This document shows positions 35,860-48,544 of a DNA stretch of 64,000 bases, in pieces. The translations under genes and the position numbers were made by a program. Under the pieces are notes generated by a model. It did no database searches. It saw only the letters and a program-made list of their open reading frames with translations, and was not told the DNA's origin. The DNA lies in assembly GCA_019916065.1 (NCBI GenBank), contig CM034240.1:33431149-33495148 (forward strand), read 5' to 3'. The first letter of the stretch is position 1, and the number at the start of each line of letters is the position of its first letter. The stretch is from Vitellaria paradoxa. Its lineage: Eukaryota > Streptophyta > Magnoliopsida > Ericales > Sapotaceae.

Positions 35860-38800
35860 TGTCACGCCCTAGATTTTCATAACCCGAATTGCCCGGGGTT
35901 GACTTGGAATTATTTGTTGAGTATAAAAATAAGATAATAATAACACGCTGTCACATCCTAAAATTTTTCCTCCAAATTGAGGTCGACCCACAATAAAAAT
36001 TTAAGGTATTCAAAATTCCTTGTTTATTCTAAACAATATTTATAAGCCATTAGACTGAATCATTTGATAGGATTCAACTACAGGCACAAAATAAAGATAG
36101 AGAATAGTATTATAGAGCCATCTAAGTGTCCCAACCACGCGATTAACATTTTATATCAAATAAAAGCAAACTAGGTCTAAACTTAATAATTGCAATCATC
36201 CAACAATTGTTATTACAAACTACAATAATAAATAAAGTCTTCTAGTGTTGCGCAAGAAAAAAAAAAAAAGATAACTCTTCTCGTGGAATATTTAAGAGAA
36301 ATTAATCTCTTTCTAACTCATTTTCAGTATCCCTGTGCTTAATACCCTGAAAAAAAATTTCTCACAAGGGGTGAGTTGCTAAAACCTAGTAATCAGAATC
36401 TCCTAAGTGCCTATATGCAGTGGTTATAATGCTACACTGTATCAGGTGACTCAATACAGTGAATGTGATTAGGTGGCATACTATTCATGTAACAATTAAT
36501 TCAATAGATACCAACTGAATAATGTAAATTATACTTATAACGGTTAGATGAAACTGTCACCGTAACTACTATTTTATTTACACGTAAAATAGTTAAATGT
36601 TGATATGTGTATCACAATTAAATTTGTGTCGCAGTGGTGGGGATCTCAGATTCAGATCTTCAAAGTCTCAGGATCAAACCTCATAGCGATACAGGTTTCG
36701 TGTATATATACATATATATTTACATCTTTTTTATAGAGTATTCATCTAAAAGAATTAAATATAATTAAATAATTCCAACACATCATTTATACATAAGCAA
36801 AAGAGATTGCCAGTCATAGTAAAATCTGATAAAGGGGTTTAATCTAAATCCTCGTAAGGTAATCATACTTCTATCCTCCTCTACCCCCAACCTTGGGAAC
36901 CACTGACTTTACGGGTTTAGCATCCAATGTATTCCGACGGTGTCACCCACCAAAAACCTAGCCATCGCGACCGGCTACCTGACTGGCCAGGTTAGAAGGG
37001 AGTATCTCTTAAATAAAATGCAAAAGTTCCCATCTCTATCTAAAAGGCCATTTCCACCCACCCATCACTCTATTGCCAAAACAATAAATTCAGCACCAAG
37101 TGCCTTAATTTATTTTCACCCCTTGACATTCCAAGGGTACCTTGTATGTCAATCAGACATTTTTAACAACAACCAGCAATGTTCCCAGGTGATGAATCCT
37201 AAGTGAGATTATATAGTCACATATGGTATACTTTAAGTATTTTATCTGAATTCAAGATTTAATAATAATTCACAATAAATTAAAGATTAAACATAATCAC
37301 CAATATTATTATTACAAAGGTAGGTACTACATGTAAATTAACAAGTAACAAGTAACTAGAATAATTTAGAATTCAAGTTAGTATTTTAGTTAATTCTTTA
37401 ACAAGTTTGCCGAACTACCCTTGATAGGAATAAAATTATTTCTAATGGTATATTAATTAAGCCGAGGTTGGCAGCTTAGTAGGTTGGCGACCCTAATTGC
37501 GATTTGAAGTTGTGAGTTCGAACCTCATTTGTTGCAATCTCGATTTTTGCCTCTTTTACCTTTTTATTTTATCATTTTATGGAATACAAAGATAATAAAT
37601 AGCTCTTTGGACTTATATTTAATTTTATAAAAATTAATAAGTTTTATTTTATTTGAATAAATTTTTAATCATCATCTTATTTATAACCAAACCCTTATCA
37701 TAGGTTTTCGGCTTCAAGATATTCACAAATATTCATAGAATTATTCCAGTATTTAGGAAGATATTAAATATGTTTCATTAAATTCACTTAATTATAAAAA
37801 ATATAGTTATATAACTTACTAGGTTGACAAAACAATGCCTAAAAGAATCAATTAAAATAAATCAAATTTATTTAAGGAAGACCAAATGAAGAAAGAATAA
37901 GTCCATTTTTTCATTTAGGCATTTTTATCAAATACTAGGCTCTACTTAGCCATTTTAGTTTGAATAAGTCATCCAACTATCTATGATGAAACTGATTGTC
38001 TAAGTCAGTTATCATAAATATTAGAGTGTCAAATAATACATAATATCTAGTTTAAAATAATTTCATATCAATTGGAAAATAACTAAGTAGCATCAACTTA
38101 ACAGTCCACTTTAGTATTATATCAAATAGTATAAGTGTTTTACTTTATCAGGCCTTGTGAACAAAATTACACATCAATAGAAATTATTAACATGACAATA
38201 ATTAACAGAAGGTAATTGGAAATTTAAATAAATATTTAAACATAATATTCTAAAAAAAATCCAAATAAGCATCAATTAAAGGCTAAGCAGAGACAGCAGC
38301 TTAAAAGAAAATTCATATAAAATAGAGCAGAACTCCAATATCTATAATCTTTATATCTGTAGAAACTAGACTTCAAGACCTACAACTTTCATGTTTTACA
38401 CTTTTTAAAATTCTAAGGTATAAAGGGTGCAAAAATAACCTTGAATTCAGTTTGTCCAGAAGATACAATTTTATATGTGCTCAGTATTTTGGGCATAACT
38501 TTTGACTCACAAATTGGTTTGATGCAAATCTTTTTGGGTTGGAAAGAAAACTTAAAGGGCTACAACTTTTATGTTTTAACCAAAGCCTAATTCCACCATT
38601 TTAGGGGTTAGACATATCAGAAGTTACAAGTAGAGAGCTGTCAGCATGTTGGGCTATATCAGTCAAAGTTTCGGTTTCCCTACCCCCAATATACGGGTAT
38701 TATTTTTTTATCACAATCAAATTTCATACTTCAAACCCAGAAAATGTTTTAGCTTCAAATTGAAGGCATCAAATACATTTTAGGAGGTTCGTCATCCTAC

Positions 38801-39693
38801 CTCGATGAAGATATTGGTGACCAAGTTTGAGAAGGAAAAAGGAGTTGAGTTTTGAACACCACCTAATTGGAAAGTTCCAAGCCTTTCGTCTTTCTCCAAG
38901 CCACACCGAATCTACAACCACACTAAAATGATTTTTTTTGCTCTTATTGTTATTTTTTTCTCTTTGAAGGCACACAATTTATAAGAAGTCATGGGAGTGT
39001 AGAGAAAGTGTCGGTAGAGAAAAATAACCTCCACTTCCTAGACTTGAAAGCCACTAAAGTAGGATTACAATAGGTAGTATAATCCAAATAATCTAGCTTT
39101 GCCTTTTTTACTATCTAACCACATAATTTAAGAGAGGTATTGGAGGATGGATGGGGATGGGTGGCATGATCTGGGAATCATGCTAACTTTTTGACTAATT
39201 AAACAAATTATTTAAAAGATGCTTTAAGTCTTTAAATCATGCTTGAAAAAAATGCTTTAAAGTCATCAATGTAGGGTCTTCTTTTTGACTAATTAGCCAA
39301 ATAATTTGAGAGATTGTGAGAGATGTATGAAAGAAAGGATGGATGGAAAATGAAGTTTGTCGGAAAATGATTTAGAGCTACTATTCATGAGTCAACTTAG
39401 TGAGTGATAAAGTAAGTTGAAGTGAGTTGAGGTGAGTCAAAGAAAGGGTTGACCCATGGGTTAATGGGCTTGGGTTGAACCAAATAGGTAATTGGGCTAG
39501 GAAGCGTTTGGATAAAAGTTTAGAAATTCTACATTAAACTTCCACATAGGCTGAAATTAAATCTGAAAATCTTTCTAACTAATTTTATCATTCCAAAAAT
39601 TTTCAAATGCTCAATTTTCTAGATTTTACTATAATAAATATCACCACCACACTTAAGTAAATTAATTAAGAGAAAAAAATTCAAGTTATTACA
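35860..39693 (-). mobile_element. Solo LTR of a gypsy element (3.8 kb)
   Basis: Begins TGTCACGCCCTAGATTTTCA and ends TTCAAGTTATTACA. It is flanked by a perfect 5 bp target duplication AAATG (35855-35859 and 39694-39698). Length and TGTCACGCCC terminus fit the long LTRs of Del/Tekay-type chromoviruses. Orientation is inferred as minus by similarity of ends to the LTR at 46266-48254. A second terminus-like TGTCACATCC occurs at 35949, which may be an internal duplication. The interior has no retroviral domain. It includes a tRNA-like segment (37459-37526). Confidence 0.75.
37459..37526 (+). repeat. tRNA-like segment, probable SINE head
   Basis: A box-like text TTGGCAGCTTAGTAGGTTGG (37458-37477) is followed about 40 bp later by the B box GAGTTCGAACCTC (37514-37526). 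The spacing fits an internal RNA polymerase III promoter. The sequence does not fold into a full tRNA with a paired acceptor stem, so a tRNA-derived SINE is more likely than a functional tRNA. No clear A-rich tail was found. Confidence 0.4.
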
Positions 39694-40021
39694 AAATGTG
39701 AAGAAGAAAAATCATGTTTATTGAATTCTAATGAGCCTTGTAAAAAAAAAAGGAATACAACAGACTTAGTGGATCCAACTTGCCTACTCTTTCATTAAAA
39801 TTGCGTAAGAGAGCTCATAGAAAGTAATATATTAATGGTGCTTGCCAACTCATAAACATAAATTCTCACAAAGAGATGTTAATGGGAAGTTAAGTAGGTT
39901 CAATCCTTTGTAGTTTGATAAATTTGTAGTGACATGCGAATAAGCCTTAAATGCTATTGTAATGCGTACATGAATACTGAAAAAAAAATAGTATGATATA
40001 TCTACATAGTAAAGATCATAC

Positions 40022-40152
40022 CTATAAGATCGATCTACTTTGATATCAAAGAATGTAATTGTGTATTTTGAACACAAGAAGACAACCTCTGGTATTATGT
40101 TGCATTCCTCATAGACGCCTTCCTCTTGAAAGGGTATGCTCTTGATTGTCAT
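40022..40152 (-). other. Possible first exon downstream of a TATA box
   Basis: On the minus strand a TATA context CTCTATAAATACGC (40259-40246) is followed by a leader with a GA microsatellite (40165-40185). Then comes an ATG at 40152 (MTIKSIPFQEEGVYEE...). The frame runs 43 codons and meets a donor TATAG|GTATGA at 40022. I do not recognise the protein. No second exon is evident. The setting among retroelement-like sequence makes an LTR promoter as likely as a gene remnant. Confidence 0.25.
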
Positions 40153-40275
40153 GGTTACCAAAGTCTCTTTCTCTCTCTCTCTCTCCAAGTTCTTATAATA
40201 TAGAATGTACGCGAGAATTATATGCCCTAGTTGCATGAAAGAGTGCGTATTTATAGAGGCTTCAACATAGATCAC

Positions 40276-42599
40276 ATGATGAATATAAGCTAAGCTTTCT
40301 ACCCAAATAAAGACTCCTAATCCTATCTGAATTAATTACTATTTTTGTAAATTACAATTCATACCATACCACTAAAGAATTGTAATTTCCATATGCCAAA
40401 TTGAATTTCGATTTTCATATTATTTTATTTAACTCTCCATGTTAAGATTGTAGATACCCATTTGTTAAATTAAATTACTGAAAATTAACTTAATTGGAAT
40501 ATTAAATTTCTTGAGAACTTTCACTTAACTTATTTGACATACTGAATTCAAAATCCAACTACAGGTTAAATATGAACAAAACTTAAAAATTTATTCAAGG
40601 GATATCGTCCATCCCTATACTGGGACATGAATTTCATCAATAACTAATATCCACCATACAAATAATGCCACCGCCTAACACATAGAGTTTATTGACCCAA
40701 AATGAATCTCACCCTTCTATGAATTTAAACAATAAGCACTACATATATATGTGTAATTACTATATCAAAATTAATAATATAAACATTCATAATAATCACG
40801 AGGTATTAATTATTTTACATAATTGGTGCAAAACAATTATTTTGAGACAATTTGGTTCAATACACACAAAATGTACTAGCACAAAAAATTGAAACTATAG
40901 CATTTCCTATAGTTAAGATAGACCTATTAAAATCATTCACTATAGTTTTACTAATGGTTTGTCCAATTCCATTTAAAATTGTTAATAACAACTTATATTC
41001 TATGAGAATTGATGATCTGATCTTCTTATACTAGTTAGAATAATAGACACGTGCATAGTCATTAAGTAAATAATGCTAGACAAATATTACTTAAATAGAT
41101 TCTTCTTAAAATGAAATAACTGAAGTCATTATCAAAAACTCAAGTTATAACAAAAGTAAGTTTTACAGCCTATATCCCTAATAAAATTTAAGTGATTGGA
41201 GTAAAGCATATCAAAAAGGATATCGCATTATATCTTTATTACTATCTTTTTAAGCATGAATGTGATTGGAAAAGAAAAAAGATAAGTTTCACAATCATGG
41301 GGTGGGGGGGAGTTTATAAGACTTGATGAATCAAAGTAATATGTTGAAACCAATTTTGATAAAATGATAGATGAAACAAAAATTGATAATAGAGTTTGAC
41401 CTAATTTATCAATTGAGTGCATTAACTTTTTTTTTAAGACAAGGACTTCCAATTCGGGATAACAATCGATTTGATTTGTTAGGTATTCTATTAAATTAGA
41501 AATTCATGTTCAAAATAAAACTCAAAATCATGTAAACTTAGAAGTAGTCTAAGACATTGGAGTTTGGGTTTAGAAATGATTATTCAACTTTCAAAAGATT
41601 ATGAACTTTGTGACTTCGTAAGAAGAGCATGGGAAGATTGCTTTGAGTCAAGAAAAAATACAAAGAGGTTGTTTTCATAGTTTTGGCTATGTAGGAAGAT
41701 CGCAGGAACTCACTAGAAGACTGAACTGTGAGTATCAGCTTGTAAGTTTTCTAAATTACATTTTGAAAGTCCTATTCATCTAGGATTTAGTGTCCTATAT
41801 TTCCTGAGATATTTTTATGGTTTTTAGAAGACAAAAATATATTTAGAGAGTAAGGCATTTAAGCGATTATAATTTTCTCTCATTCTCAACCAACAATCCT
41901 TCAATCATTCTTTGTGTGTTGGCAATGTGAAGGAGTTTGAATTTGCATACCATGGATTCGGTTGGCTTGTGGATTTAACGTAAATTACAGTAAAGTCAAT
42001 GGTAATTGTGGATATAGCAAGTCTTGAAGGATTTGAAAATTGTTCATGTCATTTTGATTTAGGTGCATCGTGGATTTGAGTAAAGGGCGTCAACAACATA
42101 TGTTTATAGATTTGAGTCCATTGAGAGGTCGAGATTTTGAAACCCCTTTGCGATCTAGTGAAGGATTCAAGATTTTTTTTTAATTTGGGTTTTTTTCCTC
42201 ATTAAAACTTGTGTCTTATTTATTTATTTATTTATTTTTTGCTTTTGTATTATTACTTGAATGTTTGCGTGGTTGATTTTCTAGCATAGTCGGGAATATT
42301 TTTCATGGTGCTTCAAGCAATCATATAAATTTTCTTAAGCTTTTGAAGTTCTTGACAGATTATAATGAGGAAGTGAGAAAAGTTTGACTTAAGAACAATA
42401 CTGAGAATCTTTAGTTAATAGCACCTACAATTTAGAAGATATTATTAGAGCTTTTATATTTGAAATAACTAAAATTATAATTAGTGAACTTGGAGATGGT
42501 TTATTTTCTGTTCCCTTGATGAATCTCATAATTGTCAATGAATGAGCAAATGATTGTTATTTTAAGGTTGGTAGACCAAAAAAAAAAAAATTATTGTTT
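40276..42599. other. Retroelement-rich intergenic DNA
   Basis: No gene. The part from 40590 to 40990 has the look of a decayed LTR (GGGATATCGTCCATCCCTAT). The part near 42060-42170 (GTAAAGGGCGTCAACAACAT, TTGAGAGGTCGAGATTTTGA) is also retroelement-like. I could not pair any ends. Confidence 0.35.
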
Positions 42600-42823
42600 G
42601 AACATCTTTTAGGTTTGATACATATCATTAGCACAACTATCAAAGAGTCTCCCAAAAATTACTAACCACTATTGGCTCCTACTATCCACCCTAGTATCTT
42701 AATAGAATCATGAAATCTAGTCTGCAAGTCAACTATCTCATCATTAGAAGTTTGTGCCTAAATCACTCGATTTAACAATAACGGCTAAGTGACTAAGGTG
42801 CACAAAACTGCTTGCCCAGCCTC

Positions 42824-45800
42824 TTACTGAAACCCTAAATCAAACTTTCCAAGGTTAGCCACTATATTCCACTCCTCTATGAAAAAACTCACTAAAAAGT
42901 AATGAGTCTTGCTGCTAAAAGCATTCGTAACTACATTCACTTTACTTGGGTTACAGTACAATTGAAAATCATAGTATTCCATATATTTCATCCACTGTCT
43001 TTGTCTTAGATTTAAATCCTTATGAGTGAACACAAATTTCAAAATCTTGTGGTTAGAATATATTTCAAACTTCTCATCGTACAATTAATGCCTCCAACTC
43101 TTCAAAGTAAAAATGACTACAGCTAACTATAGATTGTGAACCTGGTAGTTCTGCTAATGTGTCTTCAACTGGAGAAACTTATAAGCCACCATCTTACCAC
43201 TCTACATTAGCATATAACCCCAACTATCTCTAGAAGCATCATAGTACACTGCATACCCCAATCCCCTCTGGAATAACCAACACTAGTGCAGTAGTTAACT
43301 ACTTTTTCAACTCTTGGAATGCCTACTCATAGGCCTCATTCTAGACAAACTTAACCCCTTTCAAGCCAGCCGTGTCAAAGGTTTGGCTAATATCGAGAAG
43401 TCAAGTGCAAACCTCCTGTAATATCCTACCAACCCTAGGAAGTTATGAATTTTGATCATAGTCCTTAGCCTTAGCCAATCCAAAATAGCCTCAATATTGG
43501 ATCGATCAATAGAAACCTCTTTGCTACTCACAATATGCCCAAGAAAATGTACCCCCTTGAGCCAGAATTCACACCCGCTCAATTTGGCATAATACTGGTG
43601 ATATCTCAAAGTTTGGCATACTATTCTCAATGCTTAGCATGTTCCTCTTTTGACTAGGAGAAACTAATATATCATAAATAGATATAGCAACAAATTGGTC
43701 TAAGTAAGCATGAAACACCCAATTCATCAAATCCATAAGCACAACTAGAGCATTAGTCAACCCAAAAGGCATCACAAGGAACTTGTAATGACCTTAACAC
43801 ATCTTGAATGTAGTCTTAGGGATAATCTCCTATCTCACCGTCAATTGGTTATATCTGGATCTCGAATCAATATTGAAAAATACAACTGATCCCTGCAACT
43901 GGTTAAATAAATCATCAATCCTTGGTAAGGATATTAATTCTTGATTATCACCCCATTCAGCCTCTAGTAATCAATAGCATCCAAAGCAACCTATCCTTCT
44001 TTGCAACAAGCAATGTTGGCGTAACCTAAGATGAGGTACTTAGCCTAATAAATCCCTCAGTAGTCAAATCAACAGTATGAGCCTTTAACTCAGTGGGTGC
44101 CAGCATGTACAATGTAATGTAGATCGACTCAATACCAAGAGCCAAGTTAATCCAAAATTCTAACTCAGGCTCAGGAGGCAACCCCCAATAAATCATCTAG
44201 AAAACACCTCCAAAAACTCACAAACAATCGGTGGTAGCTCAACACTACCCGACTCCTTTTTATCTTCTATCACCAAACTAGCAAACAACTTGCACAAGTT
44301 AACCTATCCCTACCTATCAGGGGGATGCAAGACACAGGATTGTGCTAATTACGAAAAAATACCAACCACTCACCCTTAGGAGTAATCAACATTACCCTGC
44401 CTTTGAGACAATCAATCACCACTTGAAATAGACACAACCAATCCATACCCAAAATCACATCAAAACTACCCATCTTTAACATAATCAAATCAAACACTAA
44501 AGTGCACTCTCTGGGTAGATCTCCATCCTTGATGATAACCTCTCACCTCTTATAAACTCGATTCAATGTAAAATATGCACCAATCAGTGTCTCAACATGC
44601 ATCGGTAGAGTCAATTGAACCACATTCAAATCCATTATAGTCACAAAAGATGCATCAATAAATAAGCACGATAGCATAGGAAGCATGAACAAAAGTAGGT
44701 CCCTCTCAATACCAGTGGCTTCACGAGCATTTTCTTTTGTCCCATAAACTCAACCTAGTCTTTGCATTGCTGGTGGCCTACCAGCCCCTTGCCCCTATTA
44801 AGGAGTACTTTCAAACACTTTCTAGGTTTGTTGTCGCCTGACCCTACTTTGAGCCCTAGATTGAAACTACTGGGAACCACCTTGGAAACTTTACTAATAT
44901 TGAATATGTGTCAGCTAGGACCCTGGTAACCTACTGCTTTGAACATACTGTGGCGGTTGCGATGGCCTCCCAACACTACACTACTTTCTTGACCAAACAG
45001 GTAAAATCTCTGAACATGGTGCTTCTGATCATACATAAAACAAACCCTCCTCTCTGTCCGCTGCTCAGACCTTAGCATAACTATGCCTTTCTGAAGGCAC
45101 TCAATTTTATAATGTCCTAGTTCTCTATAAGAATGGCAAACACAGGAACCTAGTGATGGGGTTGTAAAAATTATAGGCTACTACTGTCTAAAACTACCCA
45201 GTTACGTTTACTATAACTAAGGTGCAAAAGATGCATTTACCTCTTCTTGCTCTAACTGTCATGCAGTCAACCCCCACACTTACTCTATCTTCCCTTTCCC
45301 TGAGCCTTCAGATCCTTAAGATCACGCTATATAACAATCGTCTGATTAACTAAGGCACTAAAATTAGCTAACTCGAACACATCCACCTGGGTCTTCAATG
45401 TCAATCGTAGACCCTTCTTGAACCTCTGGCATCCCAACTGATTAGAAGAAACTAACTCCAATGCATGCTTAGCAAGAGACAAGAAATGACACTTTTACTC
45501 TAGCACAGACATCCTACCTTTCACCAAATAAGAAAACTCATCTCATTTCGTATCCCTCAAGGATGCTAGGAAGAAATAATTCCTAAACAACTCAAAGAAA
45601 CTACGCCAAGTAAGCCTAGCTGCTCGACTCGGGCTCTTAATAGAACTCCACCAACTTGTTGCTAAACTCACCAACTAGTATGCAATGAAGAAGCTGGAAA
45701 TACGTCATCTGTAATGTGTAGGATCTTCAAGATCCTTTTACATCAACAGAATCATTATATATTGGAGGCTTCATTCTCCTGAACCGTTGGACTGAAGAAG

Positions 45801-46249
45801 AAGGAGTACCTTGCTACCTACCGTATGTGTGTGGCCAAAGCTTTTACAACCACCTATTGTATAAAGTCACTCTGTCCTACCACTATGGGTGGGTGAAGCA
45901 ATGGCACACCATAATGCACTTCTTTAGCTTGCGACCCCATAAGCGGCGCCTCTGTCCCCACTACTGGCTTGGGAACCTTACTCATACACAATAACTGGTG
46001 GAATAGGAACATCACCTGCTATAATCTCCTTTCGGCCTCTGCTTTGACCTATACCCCCACCTTTGCCACCTCTGGCAATTCATGGCGGCTTTCGCACTAT
46101 AAAACAAACAAAATAATATAACCAAAGTCAACACTTTGAAAAAATACCCATAACCATCTAAACTCAAAACCACATCAACAACATAGAAACAAGTAGACAC
46201 ATCGCGTACAAAAACAAAAGACTCTACTATCCCTAGGTATTCTAACCAA
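42824..46249 (-). pseudogene. Broken gag-pol of the minus-strand gypsy element
   Basis: Zinc-knuckle text CVCHSYRELGHYKIEC lies near 45135-45088. A protease-to-RT segment (GSFDVILGMDWL...) lies near 44475-44330. Reverse transcriptase (43775-43361) shows MPFGLTNA and, further on, HFLGHIVSS and FLGLVGYYRRF. The catalytic motif is ruined: IYDILVS stands where a YxDD-type sequence is expected. RNase H ends at 43084-42824 (YSNHKILKFVFT, LRQRQWMKYMEYYDFQL). Stops and frameshifts are frequent throughout, so no product is expected. Confidence 0.85.
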
Positions 46250-46263
46250 GGCTTAGATACCAA
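46250..46263 (-). other. Primer binding site (initiator tRNA-Met type)
   Basis: On the minus strand TTGGTATCTAAGCC, two bases after the LTR end, matches TTGGTATCAGAGCC with two changes. It fixes the direction of the element and shows which end of the LTR is the 3' end. Confidence 0.75.
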
Positions 46264-46265
46264 TT

Positions 46266-48254
46266 TGTCACACCTTGAATTCTATAACCTAAAGCTGGAT
46301 TGGCTAAAATCATACAATCACATCAATAATATATAACCTAACAATCCATCAGAACCATCAACCCACTAGAGCAATAAAATAATAAACAAAAAAATGATAC
46401 TAAAACTAAAAATATATAAGTAGTTATAGCCTTGGTCATAGACTAAGTAATCATGTTCCAAAAGAATAATATAACAACATTAGGGCTCAACTCGGCCAGT
46501 ATGACATAAATCTAATTAACGAATGCTAACTATATTCTCACTTTAGGCCAAGAAGGTAATAAAAAATATATAAAACAATCTCAATGGTAGCTCTCAAATA
46601 GATCCATTGTCCCTGACTAGACGTCTTAATTTGGAAGTTAATATTAGAACCTGCAACAAAATTTATAAGTATGTGAGCACAACTACTGGTGCCCACTATG
46701 AATAGCATAGCATATAAAATATGCCCTTCCATGCTACTATGAGCAAGTACTATCATGAAAGCACAAATAACTACAATTAGACTGAAATCAATGAAAACAT
46801 TTTATCCATTTATCTCATGCATATATTTGTTAATCCATTATTATAATCATTACATAATATAACTGAAAATCAATAATCAGTGGGTTAGATATTTGCCAAG
46901 TAGGTCCGTGGCCATAGTCCTAACCTATGCTTATTCTAGACCTGCCTCATATAACTCTGGCCAATATAAGCTTATGCTGATCTGTATTTTCCATCGAGTT
47001 AAATCTCAAGTGTGAATCATGCTAAATAGAATCTACCTTACATTGTCAGTGAGTAGCCTATTAGATGTGAGTGCCCCAGTCCCGGGCAGGTTTTAAGACT
47101 TTCAACCTTGGGTACATCAATATCTTTATTTCTAGTACCTCTACACCTAAAACTCAAAATCAATGTGCCATAAGTATATTTTAATATGATGTATTAACTT
47201 TTTAAATCAAAATTTCAGCCTTTTAACCAATGAAAATGATCTCATATACCTCATAGCATCATATATAAAAATTAATAACTCATAACAAGACCCAGTATAC
47301 CAACGCACCTAGAGCTCATGCGCACGAGCCACATTGGGGTGTATAAATTAGATCAAACCCACCCTTTCATGCACACTAGGCCAAGGTCGAGCACATGAGA
47401 CAGCAAGGGTACATAGTGTGTGCATAACAAATCTTCTCACGTGGATATAGGCTAACATTTCTCTCGTTGTTCGCATGGAACACCAAGTGGAATATGCATG
47501 AGCTACTTTTGGTCCAAGTGTACGCATGAGCCTAAGACTCATGTGCATATGACAGAACTCTTGTAACATATCGTGCTGCCATTTTTTTAAGTTTTTAACC
47601 TGTTCATCAATTAACATATTTCGAGGCCAAATTTCTACCACATTGTATCAAGTCCTCAAACCTTCAATGGATAGCCTAATAACGAATATCAACTAATCCT
47701 TAAACTTTGATTACCAAGCATAACTCAAAATGTCTCATTCTCTATCTATAATTTACTGATATACATACACAGACACCATACACACAGACATGCACACCCA
47801 ACAAATGGATTTCAAAATGAAGAAAGAGAATATGAAAGGTAAAATGATGGTTTGGAGAGAGTAAGGGGTAGCTAGCTATGTTAGGTGGCCAAAAGTTAGA
47901 AAATTAAAAAAAAAAAAAAACTAATATAGGCACTCAAACCCAGGCCAGGCTATGTGCACAAAAAGGATATTGGTCTGTGCACCTCAAGCCCTAACACACC
48001 ATGTGCGCACGGGGAGAAAAATCTAGTACACACACTCCTCAGCTGGACTACCTTGTGTGCATAGACTGAGCGCAGTCGTGACAATAGAATCAAATATCGA
48101 AAAAAAAAATTTAAGTCTAAAAATCACCTCAACGCTAGACACAACTCTCCTAAACCTATCCCAATGCAAAAATATGGTATTTAAATTATAAAAATGTGTT
48201 AACATGATGTCATAAATGATTAAAATATTTTTAATAAATATCAAGATCATCACA
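46266..48254 (-). repeat. 5' LTR of the minus-strand gypsy element
   Basis: On the plus strand it begins TGTCACACCTTGAATTCTAT and ends AAGATCATCACA. The terminal words (TGTCAC...TCATCACA) are shared with the solo LTRs at 30221-32755 and 48545-50851, so these belong to related families. The outer edge at 48254 touches plastid-like sequence. Confidence 0.8.
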
Positions 48255-48544
48255 AGTAGATTCTAGGCATTTCTAATAATATTAAGTCTTATTCTTATTT
48301 TGCATTTTTATTTCTAGTGTTTTAGCCCTTATTAGCCAAGGACTGGAGAGACTTGCTAGTTATCAATCGGGTATAGAGCCAATAGATGGCGCTTTGTTAC
48401 AATTTTGAATTCGTTATTATATATTTCCTTTCGTTTTTTGTTATTTCATATGTTGAAATGATTTTCGTTTATTCATTGGCAATAAGTTTGGATGTATTGG
48501 GAGCATCTATATTTATAGAAGTTTTCATTTTTATGCTAATCTTA
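48255..48544 (+). pseudogene. ndhC: Chloroplast-derived ndhC, 5' part
   Basis: ndhC encodes subunit 3 (NdhC) of the chloroplast NADH dehydrogenase-like complex, a small thylakoid membrane protein of 120 residues. Here the text from about codon 10 onward is readable: GGCATTTCTAATAATATTAA, then the loop encoding SGIEP, LLQF, and the segment SLDVLGASIFIEVFIFMLIL at the end, close to the family's [21 protein letters not shown]. Stops (for example LLQF-stop-IRYY) and a frame change make it non-functional. It continues at 50852 after the solo LTR. The start codon region is lost or altered next to the gypsy LTR. Identification is by recalled protein similarity; I am confident because ndhK and ndhJ follow in the native order. 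Confidence 0.88.

Larger units (their letters stand above)
42600..48254 (-). mobile_element. Decayed Ty3/gypsy element, minus strand, 3' truncated
   Basis: Reading on the minus strand, the 5' LTR (48254-46266) is followed by a primer binding site (46263-46250). Then come gag with a zinc knuckle, a protease-like segment, reverse transcriptase and the start of RNase H/integrase text, fading near 42600. No 3' LTR is visible, so the element is truncated or recombined. Domain order and sequence fit Ty3/gypsy, with Del/Tekay-like LTR ends. Its 5' end directly abuts the chloroplast-derived ndhC fragment (48255), suggesting insertion into the plastid DNA. Confidence 0.85.

Noticed and set aside
36940..37206. 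88-codon plus-strand frame
   Set aside because: Inside the solo LTR 35860-39693 and without domain features.
37459..37526. A functional tRNA gene
   Set aside because: A and B boxes are present, but I could not pair an acceptor stem or place an anticodon loop. A SINE-type relic is more likely.
35949..39693. Solo LTR starting at TGTCACATCC (35949)
   Set aside because: Its flank (cacgc) does not match the right flank, whereas the start at 35860 gives a perfect AAATG duplication.
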